In this document: piece by piece, positions 54,232 through 64,000 of the stretch
Numbering within the stretch: the first letter of the stretch is position 1
Layout of the letters: each line of letters begins with the position of its first letter
Assembly (NCBI GenBank): GCA_949130485.1
Contig: OX422205.1
Span: forward strand, 2,338,415-2,402,414
Direction of reading: 5' to 3'
Length of the DNA stretch: 64,000 nt
Source of the DNA: Agelas oroides
Taxonomy: Eukaryota; Porifera; Demospongiae; Agelasida; Agelasidae
The notes under the pieces: generated by a model
Told to the model about the DNA's origin: nothing
Database searches by the model: none
The model's input: the letters and a program-made list of their open reading frames with translations, nothing else
Made by a program: the position numbers and the translations under genes

Positions 54232-54328
54232 TACCACTTGTCCACTAGCTACTCCGGAGGACCAATGCACTACACTGTCTAATGTGTGAACTGTATAACG
54301 TGTGAACACAAGCAGGCTTATACACAAA

Positions 54329-55141
54329 GTCACAAAAAAGTTTTCTGAATGAAAACAAGCGCATGTAGGGATGGAACCCTCAAACACCAACCAAACTAGA
54401 TGGGAATGACACCACAACAATTTCACACCATCCCTACATCTTGTGCCATTTTGCCAACTATACTTTGTGTTTGTTAGTTGTGTGCATAGAAGGGTTGTGG
54501 AAGGCAGTGGGGTGGGTAGTGCTGGGTGTGTAGTCCATGTTGATGTGCATGGGGAGTGGGTTATGTTGTGGGTGGCTGCAATGTAGTTGCTATACTGAGC
54601 ATGGCAGATATGGTCTTTCTTGAAGTAGTCTCGCAAGCCAGACCCTTTCCGCGCAGCGCTGATCGCTTTCAGTATGAGGCACGCGGAGGGAAGAAGTTTG
54701 ATGTTTGGGTTTACAATTTCACTTTGGATTTATGACGATTCTTAGTTCCTCTGCGTGCCGATACTGAAAGCGATCGGTGCTGTGGAACGGAAAGGGTCTG
54801 GCTTGCGAGGCTAGTCTTGAATGTAGAAACTGTGGAGTGCATGAGCTGGGTCTGTATGGTATGTTGGGGTATAGGTTATGTTGTGAAATTTTATTGCTGC
54901 TGGACATGGCATATATGGATTGTCTTTTATGTAGAAGGCTGTATATTGTTCAGTGTTCATTTAGTGGGTGTGAATAAACTAAGAGCATGTAGAGAGTTTT
55001 GTGGTGTGCATAGCAAATGGCACAAGATGTAGGGATGGTGTGAAATTGTTGTGGTGTCATTCCCATCTAGTTTGGTTGGTTTTTGAGGGTTCCATCCCTA
55101 CATGCGCTTGTTTTCATTCAGAAAACTTTTTTGTGACTTGT
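54329..55141. repeat. Second long inverted repeat with same module type
   Basis: Arms 54329-54460 and about 55012-55141 are near-perfect reverse complements. Each has a 77-bp module bounded by ATGTAGGGATGG and CCATCCCTACAT (54363-54439, 55027-55103). The loop holds a complete 188-bp MITE and two diverged direct copies of a GT-rich stretch (GGTTATGTTGTG.., ..CATGGCATATATGG). Confidence 0.9.
54626..54813. mobile_element. TAGTCTCG-family MITE (copy G)
   Basis: Ends TAGTCTCGCAAGCCAGACCC and GGGTCTGGCTTGCGAGGCTA. Inner CGATCGCTTTCAGTAT-type stem. Flanks TTCTTGAAG and GTCTTGAAT agree at the central seven of nine positions. Confidence 0.78.
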
Positions 55142-56630
<1,489 letters not shown>

Positions 56631-56893
56631 AGTCAGAAGATAGACGATTTGCCCGTTTTAGCGACTCGCCGGTCCGGTACTTCAGCGATGCTCTCCAGCA
56701 AAGTTAACGGTCCCGTTGCTCATGGAAGCACTCGGTAATGCCCGATATGGCTCATAGAGGCCTTTGACTAATCTAACGTAGACATTTCGAGCGTGTCATT
56801 GGTGCACTTTTAATGTGGCCGCCATTTTTTTTCGGGGTCATCCCTACATATGGCGTACTACCGTACGCCATGATAAAGCTTATTCCGTATTCT

Positions 56894-57003
56894 TACATGG
56901 TCACCATGTAAACTTACACGGTTACCGTGTAAGCTTACGTGGTTACCGTGTAAGCTTACGTGGTGACCATATGCAATTTCGAGTTTTGTTACAAACGGCG
57001 TGC
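56894..57003. repeat. Tandem palindromes TTACaYGGTnACCRTGTAAG
   Basis: Four consecutive units of the type TTACACGGTTACCGTGTAAG, each a palindrome, run into the inverted copy of the 54049 repeat (ACGTGGTGACCATATGCAAT..). Confidence 0.88.
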
Positions 57004-57069
57004 AATACGTGCGTCTGTGCTTACGTAGCACTTCGATTTCCTGGATGGCTTGAGCGATAGCCGTCAAAG

Positions 57070-58037
57070 GCACACTCGCTGACAGGCTTCCGTTGGAGTT
57101 AGGACGGCTAGATATATAGTTTGAAGTAGGCCGGATTGAAACGCGGTTCGCTCACTTTGCACGTGGACAACAAAAAATTTCGCGGTTTTAATTTTGCGAA
57201 TGACTCTTGACTCGCGAAAATTACCAACCATGCGGTATAACATAATGGGTGGGACTCGTTGGCTTGGGCATTTTCAAGTCGGACATTTTCGAGTCGGCCA
57301 TGTTGCAGGCGTGAAAGTAATTTGATTGTAAATTTCAGTGCCAGTTGTTCCTACCTGCATGAGTTCAAGAGGTAAGGGATGTGTGACACTTTGATGAGGT
57401 CAAGGTTGTAGAGTATAGTAGTAATCTGTATTTAACGTTACATGTAGCTGTAGCTAGACGGCCCCGTAATCATACACTGGCTGATGGTATGACACCTCAT
57501 GCAGTTAGACACAGTGTGCAGTGCTGAAGCATGTGTGGTGTCTCACTGTTCCAAGTGAGTTGACTTGAGCCAATACAACACCTTTGCTAGTCTTCGCGCC
57601 CAGACCCTTTTTGGATAAATCAAGAGCACAGGGGTTAGCTAAATGAGTCTGGGCACATGACTGCTTAATTTCAGATCAGCTAAATTCTGTTTCTAGCAGT
57701 TTAACTGTGTACTGACTATAGTTATGATGTGACTACAATATTACTTTGGTCCTGCAGAAGTCTCAAAAACAGATCTGATTCTTGTAAAGTTCACATGGCT
57801 ACATAGAGTAGAATACTCCTGGGAAATTAACTTCACTTACTACATTCCAGACTTGCAGTATCTCTGTAGTTAGTCAGCAAAGTTAATCAAAATGTGACCT
57901 GAATATGACACAAATACCACACAGAGCAAGTTAGCTGGTGATCTAGAGGAGATGGAAAAGCACTTAGCAGCTAAGGAGACTTGGTACAAATACATATATA
58001 CCCAACTATATAGAATTGATTTCATGCACAAGAAAGA
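57070..58037. other. No gene; short TTTTCG repeats
   Basis: TTTCGCGGTTTTAATTTTGCG near 57178 and CATTTTC(A/G)AGTCGG twice near 57269-57298. A degraded TAGTCTTCGCGCCCAGACCC.. hairpin at 57592-57660. No coding signal. Confidence 0.45.
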
Positions 58038-58042
58038 ATCGC

Positions 58043-58338
58043 CAAGGGGTAGTCACTTATATGTCGCCTGTTGAAGCAGTTGCGACCGCGATCAAGTTTT
58101 CTGATCGGCAAAAAGTGTACTTGATCACTTGATTGTTCCCTTCTGAGGCTCTTCATCGCTTGATTTTCAAGGGTCAAAGGTCTAATTGCAGCCGTGCATT
58201 CTTGATCTGTTAATTTCACAATTCGGAAGTCACCTTGATCACTTGATCGGCCCCCCAAAAGGGCTTTGATCGCTTGATTCAATTTTGATCTCGGTCGTAA
58301 ACGCTTCTACACGGGACATAATAAGTGACTACCCCTTG
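58043..58338. mobile_element. MITE with CAAGGGGTAGTCACTTAT ends
   Basis: Left CAAGGGGTAGTCACTTATAT, right ATAAGTGACTACCCCTTG. ATCGC flanks both ends (58038-58042, 58339-58343). Interior has repeated TGATC(A/G)CTTGAT motifs. Length 296 bp. Superfamily uncertain. Confidence 0.8.
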
Positions 58339-58622
58339 ATCGCACATCTGGGTTCCTGAACCTACTAGTGTATGAGTGAGTGTGTACAAGCACATAGGAT
58401 AAAGAATGAGTTGTAAGGGAGTAAACAATTTTGGATGGAGTTTAACTGAGTTAACAGTGGGAGGGGGGCAGCTGGCTGCATAAGGCCATGTGACAAGGCA
58501 TATGAGTGGTCGAAACCCAGTTACAATGAAGCTTCAATGTGCTCAGTGCTGGGCCAGGTGCCATATTTCACTCTCAAACCCCAGTCTCAATACACTCGAT
58601 ATATATATAGCCAGCTAATAAG

Positions 58623-58835
58623 CAATTCCTAGCAAGCAATAACCCCCCTAGCAAGCAATACCCCTCTAGCGAGCAATACTCCCCCTAGCAAGCAATACAC
58701 CCCTAGCAAGCAATGCCAACCTAGCTAGCAATATCCCCCTAGCAAGCAATGCTAACCTAGCTAGCAATACCCCCCCCCCCCCCCCCCCCCCCCCCCCTAG
58801 CAAGCAATACCCCCTATAGCAAGCAATGCTAACTG
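58623..58835. repeat. CTAGCAAGCAATACCCCC minisatellite with poly-C
   Basis: About ten units of roughly 18 bp (CTAGCAAGCAATACCCCC and variants), with an uninterrupted run of 28 C at 58770-58797. A likely slippage and assembly hotspot. Confidence 0.92.
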
Positions 58836-58839
58836 AGCA

Positions 58840-59348
58840 ATGCAATGCCGCATAGTGTCCATCCTACTCCGACTGGACGTTAAACTCAGCTATTTGTTGA
58901 GTGACATGAGTTAAACTTATGACAACAGCTTGGTGTTGATTGCTATACAATTGATAATAGATATCCTGATAAAAGATGTCTGTCTAGTATTCAGGTCTTG
59001 GGTTAAGTCCATGCTGTGTCCCAGCCTGGATCACACTATCTCAGCACTTCAACCATGAGTATCAGCTATTTACTTAGTACCATTTCCCATGCTTGCTATT
59101 GAATGAGATATACATGTGTAGTAATGCAATAAATTCTCAGAGGCACCAGCTGCACACACACAGGCTTCAGGCTTCCTTACAAAATCAGATTAGCAATTAC
59201 AAGCAGTGGTCTACTTGTGTAAACTATTAATCATAACAGTTCACAATGTGGCTGTGAAACTTCCCCAAGCATATTACTGAACAGATTGATTGATGTAGTT
59301 GCATAGCCTTGTTCCCAGGCCACTCCCAAATTTTATCTTGCAGCTGTG
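58840..59348. other. No recognisable gene
   Basis: A solo TAGCCTTGTTCCCAGGCC end is at 59305. Nothing else recognised. Confidence 0.4.
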
Positions 59349-59357
59349 ATGAAAATT

Positions 59358-59989
59358 TAGCCTCGTTCCCAGGCTCTCCCCGCGCGCGAACGAAAAATCA
59401 AAAGGAAAGGGGAGAGCCTGGTAAAATTTATCACGTGAGAAACGTCATAGGTAGAGAGAACTTAATTACATGTGGGCGAACGAATGAACTCGCCCACGCT
59501 GCATGGACAGAATACATTCATTCAGTTGCGATAGCTTTATGGCCGACAGATTGGGACTAGACGGCACTATGCTACATTACCTGGCAGTAAGGAAAGCTAT
59601 GGTGAGCGTACACAGACCCGTACATTCGAAAATCACGCTATCCTACTCGCTTACCTGTCAAACTGACCGCTGTACACCCCGGAGAATGGCTTTCAAGGCG
59701 CTATTAAATGCCAAGGCGGCCCTTTCCTAGGCTTTGCTCAAGTTTTCTCTGCGCTTATTGATCATAAAAACTGCCAGAACGGGCTCCTACTAAAAAACAG
59801 CTACGTGTACTGTCGATTATCGATCAACTACGTGCGTGGGCACATCGACGATCCGCCTACGCTCAATTAAGTCCTCTCTACCCTTCTCTCTACCCCTACG
59901 TCACTCACGTGATAAATTATTCCAGGCCCTCTACCGCTTTTCCGTACTGCAAGCGACGTAAAGCTGGGCGGGGCCTGGGAACAAGGCTA
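59358..59989. mobile_element. MITE with 9-bp target duplication (copy D)
   Basis: Same element as 34548-35178 in opposite orientation (632 bp, very high identity). Perfect duplication ATGAAAATT (59349-59357, 59990-59998). The shared ATG frame runs 59503-59730 on plus and is cut at codon 75 by TAG where the other copy has TTG. Confidence 0.93.
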
Positions 59990-59998
59990 ATGAAAATT

Positions 59999-61339
59999 GG
60001 TGTACCATTACTACATCACCGACCGGAAATGGTGGACTCAGTTAGTACATAATGTGGACTCGGTTTTGTAACCATGGCAACGTGCCCACCAATATGCGGC
60101 CAGTACAGGCCTGTACAAGCGATTGCGTTTGCCTAGACATTTTGCCAACAGCTACGGACTTCGCAAGTACCAAGTCAGTAACGAATGATGTGTAGATATA
60201 AGTGGAAGTTTTTATGCGTGTATATTGATTGAAAGAGATCAGGAAAGCAGCAGGCTGAGGGCAAGTGTGTCGCTCTGTGTCAAAACAAGTGTCTGCACTC
60301 GGGCCACTAACATAAAAGACAATCCACACCTGCCATGATCAGCAGCATTAAACAATTGAAGCTGTGTGACTCCTTCCCTAAGACCTTCATGGGCAACATC
60401 TACATGTTTCCACCAAGAGCACACTTCAACATATCATTACCACAACTATTAAACCTATTTGTGTACAAACTTGTAGCTAGAAGCACTTCTATTGAACTCG
60501 CCTACAAAAACAAGGCATGGTTGGCAAATTGGAACAAGATGTAGGGATTGTGTAAAAGTATTGTGGTGTCATTCCCATCTTGTTTGGTTCATTTTTTGAG
60601 GATTCCATCCCTACATGTTCTTGTTTTCATTTAACAAGCTGCTACATCCTCAGCATAAATCTGAGCTGATAACTATCAACTGTTGGAAGTGCTGACAAAA
60701 TGCTTCAAACAGGTACATTGAGCACTGTTGGAGCTGACAGCCAATAAATCCACTATCAATCAATCAATCACCATTTACCACACTGCAATGTTAAATGATG
60801 ACACAGCATGCAGAAATGAAATGCTTTGTATAATTGCATTTGGCTCATTATACAGTCTAGATATACAGGCAGTGAAGTAGTCCACTTGACAACTAATGTA
60901 AGGCTTACTCATACTCACCCCGTTAAAATTAACGACTACTTCCACATACCAAGTCATGCCAAGACATATCTGAAGTTTTTAAAAAAAACAACTGCATGCA
61001 TGCATGCATGCTTGTTGATCACAAAAAATTGTTAGGGTGAGGCCTTTGCTGTGAAGTTAGCCTGAGCAGGGTGCAACCACTGCAATGTTGGTCTCACAGC
61101 TTAATTCTGTATACCAACAGAAGCCCAAAAGCTTCTGATACCAAGTGGTAGCACTACAGTAGTCTTTACAACCTAATCCTAACCCTAGGACCTTGTCCAC
61201 CAGAGGTACGTGACCACATAATGAAGCTATGACACTAGGAGCAAGACTGAGAGGGATTCTTCATTTTGGCCCAAGAAAGACCTTAGAAGTTTATACTAAG
61301 CATGCCCCTAGATTCCCCTAGCTCATGCATGCTTATGTC
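59999..61339. other. No gene; one solo ATGTAGGGAT module
   Basis: 60539-60616 is a single 78-bp module (ATGTAGGGATTG..CCATCCCTACAT) closely related to those at 54363 and 55027 but unpaired. A GCATGCATGCATGCATGC run is at 60993-61010. No coding signal recognised. Confidence 0.6.
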
Positions 61340-61550
61340 ATACACTTTGCCCCTCCTCCTTCCCTCCCCCTCCCTTCCATTCCTTCCCTTCTTTCCCTTC
61401 TCCTCTCCTCTTCCCCTCCCTCCCCTCCCTCTTCCTTCCCTTCATTTTCTCCTCTTCCGTCCTTCCCCTTCCCTCTCCCCTTCTCCCCATCCCTCCCATC
61501 CTCCCTCTTCCTCTTCCTACTCCCTTCCCCTCTCTCCCCTTCCATCTTTG
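61340..61550. repeat. Polypyrimidine (C/T) tract
   Basis: About 200 bp almost purely C and T on plus (CTCCTTCCCTCCCCCTCCC-like). Open frames here are low-complexity. Confidence 0.9.
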
Positions 61551-61649
61551 GAATTGCAAATAAACCAATGATGTGTGGAGTAGTCCAAGATCAACTAGTC
61601 AAAACCACACATGTTGGGGAGGCCTCATGATCCCACCTTGACTGTGTGT

Positions 61650-62040
61650 TGTACCCTGCATTGCAAATAGCAGAGAGGAGGTCCAGGTATTTGTCTTCCG
61701 AGTCTCAGCTTCATGGAACAGAGTGTCATAGCACAATGTCAGTTCCACCAAGTCTGAAATTGGCTGACACGATGTGGGAAGGGGAAAGGTTGGCCAGATC
61801 CACAGTGCTAGAGACAAACTCCGGAAGGTGCTATGGATGGTCTTGTAGAGGACGGTCAGAACAGAATCATGCCTATCATTGTAGCGTCTCAAGTTCAGTG
61901 CTACTTGACAGAGATTTAAGATGTGGACAAGATTCTGGCTGTCTACATGGCACAGGGGACAAGTGTCTGAAGCCATCTTAGCCTCATACCCAGGCCACAT
62001 GGGAGGAGAAAGACGGCCTGGTATCGACTGCTTGTGCATG
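61650..62040 (-). mobile_element. LINE C-terminal fragment with zinc-finger-like motif
   Basis: Minus strand: ASDTCPLCHVDSQNLVHILN, CQVALNLRRYNDRHDSVLTV, then in another frame LVELTLCYDTLFHEA. The CPLC......H.L..C......RY..RHD.VL block is a familiar tail of non-LTR ORF2 or related retroelement proteins (recalled). The RT itself is absent. Overlaps a solo TAGCCTCATACCCAGGCC end near 61980. Confidence 0.6.
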
Positions 62041-62153
62041 CGCGATCATTCCCAGAAAAACCTGGGAATCCATTTACGTTTGGAAATTGTCGGTAAAATC
62101 AATACGTATACGTCCAATATATTTCTGTATCATCAAAAGATACAGCCGTTTGC

Positions 62154-62473
62154 TAGTCTCGCGGACCAGACTCTCACGCGGGGAGGAGAGAGTCTGGTCA
62201 AATTCCTATCAGGCTCTTGTATTGCATACTCAGCAGCAGGTACCTAATGAAGTAGGTGTGAACATAAGTGACGTGTTCTGAAAAGGCAGGACTTCCGTAG
62301 TAAAACACTGCGCTCTCCAAGTAACATGCCAAAAAAGGCAACCGCGCGCCCCATTCGCCACTAAGTCAATTAACCTGCCAGGAAATTCTTGGCGTGCGTG
62401 TTAGAAACGAGATGATGATGGGAATTTGACCAGACTCTCTCCTCCCCGTGTGAGAGTCTGGCCTGCGAGACTA
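62154..62473. mobile_element. MITE with 9-bp target duplication (copy F)
   Basis: Ends TAGTCTCGCGGACCAGACTC and GAGTCTGGCCTGCGAGACTA. Terminal repeats of about 55 bp continue through GGGGAGGAGAGAGTCTGGTC. Perfect duplication GCCGTTTGC (62145-62153, 62474-62482). Length 320 bp. Confidence 0.93.
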
Positions 62474-62504
62474 GCCGTTTGCCAGTTGAATTACCTTCAA
62501 CTCC

Positions 62505-62744
62505 ATGAATATAGAGGATAGTCGCCATGTATACGAAGGCAAAGATGCTTTTTTGTGGCTACCAACTAGTTTCGGTAAGTCAGTACGCTACGAGGTGTTG
62601 TCATTTTTCTTTTTTTCCTTTTTTTTTTCCGAGCATAACCGCACCCCAAGTGGAAAGAAAACGGTGACTGGAGTGCAGGTGGTAACTGCATCCCAAGTGC
62701 AAAGTATCGGGTGTAGGTGGCAGGCCATTTCGTCCTGCCCATAA
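62505..62744 (+). pseudogene. RecQ-like helicase N-terminal fragment
   Basis: ATG at 62505, then HVYEGKDAFLWLPTSFGKSV and RYEVLSF, resembling the Walker A block of RecQ-family helicases (..GkD..v.lPTG.GKS.cYQ.LP). Thr-Gly is Thr-Ser here. A T-rich tract follows, then VVTASQVQSIGCRWQAISS, like the next conserved segment (LV.LM.DQV..L...G..A..). The middle is degraded. No DEAH box or later motif. Confidence 0.5.
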
Positions 62745-63317
62745 CAGACCGTTGAGCAGATCCACTAGAGGCACACACTTCCAGGTGCATGGTGAGCAAC
62801 CAGCAAGGGCACAAACTTTGGCTAAGAGAAACCCACTAACTACAGATAGTGTGGAAGCCTGACTAGATTAGGGCAAAAGTGGAACAGGGAACAGGGGTTA
62901 GAGTTAGGTGCACAATCCAGCTGGTATTCCCCTGCATTCCCCTGGCACATTGCACCCACTCCCTTAAATTCCCCATTCCCTTCTAACAATAAGCATAGTC
63001 ATTGGGTGTAGAGTGAAGTGAAGCTTACTTGGTGTACTAAAATCCTGTGTCACCATAGGTCCCATTTTGTGATGGCAAATGTTTGGCCCTGTACACACCT
63101 ACCAAGTCTCACGCCTCCGGCGTGAGTCTCACGCTTTGCAGGTCATTCTCACGCTCTCACGCTCAGATACACAAATCTCACGCCTCTTCCAACGCGTGCC
63201 AGTGCCTGCGCCAAACCACACTCTTTTGTATGTGCTTCGTACAAGGAACGCTGTGCAAAGCTAGAACTGAGCACAATGAAAGGCGCTACTCTACACTGAA
63301 CAAGTTCTGTATGCACC
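62745..63317. other. No gene; TCTCACGC repeats
   Basis: Five TCTCACGC-type motifs within 63107-63186. Otherwise unremarkable. Confidence 0.5.
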
Positions 63318-63906
63318 TAGCCTCGTTCCCAGGCTCTCCCCTCCCCCCGACGAAAAATAAAAACGGAGGGAGAGAGCCTGGGACCGATTCGCACGTGATA
63401 ACGCGGCACGTAAACGTCACAACAAAAGTCGTGACGCAGCCACGTGATTGGCTGACTCGAACAGCTACGATATAACAAGTGAGCTGTGACTGCGTCGGTG
63501 AGACCTCGGCACGGGTCAAACAGCAGCGACGGCGGAGAAATACCCAGTACGTAGGGAAAACTTTGCCTATTTACTGTTACCATGTTCCGCTTTAAATAAA
63601 ATTGCTACGAGGCTATGAAGAAAGACTTTAGTTGGCTAGCGCTACACTCTGACGTACAAATAAACTCACAACCACATTTTAAAGCTCCAACATAGCTACA
63701 CAACAATAAACGAGTTGTAGTAACAAACTCCTGAGCTGAGAGTACTTCGCGGCTCCTTCGCGGTCTTCACGTGAGTGACGTTTCAGGTTATTTAATGGTT
63801 AGTGCAAAGTCGTCGTGCCGCGATATCACGTGCGAATCGGTCCCAGGCTCTCTCCCTCCGTTTTTATTTTTCGTCGGGGCGAGGGTAGAGCCTGGGAACG
63901 AGGCTA
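63318..63906. mobile_element. MITE with 9-bp duplication (copy E)
   Basis: TAGCCTCGTTCCCAGGCTCT..AGCCTGGGAACGAGGCTA. Terminal repeats of about 85 bp include CGACGAAAAATAAAAACGGA and CACGTG. Flanks GTATGCACC (63309-63317) and GTATGCATC (63907-63915) differ at one base. Length 589 bp. Confidence 0.9.
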
Positions 63907-63931
63907 GTATGCATCACTATGAGGCCCCAGT

Positions 63932-64000
63932 TAGCCTTGTTCCCAGGCTCTCCCCGCGCGCGAACGAAAAATCGCGACGGAAAGTTGGGCGGGGCCTGGG
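63932..64000. mobile_element. Left end of another TAGCCTTG-family MITE, cut by window
   Basis: TAGCCTTGTTCCCAGGCTCT then CCCCGCGCGCGAACGAAAAA, the same subtype as copies C and D. It continues beyond the window end. Confidence 0.7.

Noticed and set aside
61302..61630. Pro/Ser/Leu-rich and Gly/Glu/Arg-rich frames
   Set aside because: Produced by the polypyrimidine tract on either strand.

Overview
The window is nuclear DNA from a marine invertebrate-like animal, probably a sponge. The evidence is short GT..AG introns (62 to about 290 bp), a TTAGGG-type interstitial telomere tract, many MITE families, and animal-type relics (DUF6589, integrase-core, CUE/UIM/HECT and TKL-kinase genes; CR1-like LINEs; Ty3/Gypsy; hAT; Tigger; Mutator-like). 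The sponge assignment is an inference from remembered resemblance of the MITE ends and gene families to demosponge sequences; the animal assignment is firmer. No prokaryotic operon structure, CRISPR array, rRNA or tRNA gene was seen.

Layout. 0-9.6 kb: an inverted 10-bp minisatellite, two exons of a 5-oxoprolinase-like gene, a 13-bp minisatellite open in three frames, and an integrase-core gene on the minus strand with three frame breaks. 9.2-18.2 kb: two arrays of 20-bp hairpin units in opposite orientation bracket about 6 kb holding a lysine-rich first exon, a repeat-protein remnant, a Cys-rich/coiled-coil gene (plus) and a TKL-type kinase gene (minus). Just beyond lie HECT-domain exons (minus). 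18.2-30.4 kb: upstream exons of the ubiquitin-ligase gene (UIM, then CUE and a 60-bp coding repeat), a DUF7869-like gene, hAT, Gypsy and Tigger relics, two strong palindromes and fragments of unknown genes. 33-37.3 kb: a LINE fragment and a DUF6589 gene whose intron carries a 631-bp MITE. 38.4-45.8 kb: a minus-strand LINE, a Mutator-like transposase relic and a nearly full-length plus-strand CR1-like LINE. 46-64 kb: mostly non-coding and dominated by MITEs, paired inverted modules, satellites and small gene fragments.

How it fits together. Almost every recognisable coding unit is broken by indels or stops, so these are mainly pseudogenes, or a sequence carrying many small indel errors; the window alone cannot decide. 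The clearest host-type story is a minus-strand ubiquitin ligase read CUE - UIM - HECT across about 4 kb. Splice phases agree at the UIM-HECT joins. One donor sits inside a minisatellite unit, and the exon expected to hold the catalytic cysteine is not visible.

The best-supported new observation is a MITE family with ends TAG(C/T)CTCG..CGAG(G/A)CTA. At six loci it is flanked by 9-bp direct repeats (four perfect, two with one mismatch). Three other MITEs can be removed in silico to restore the array or flank exactly.
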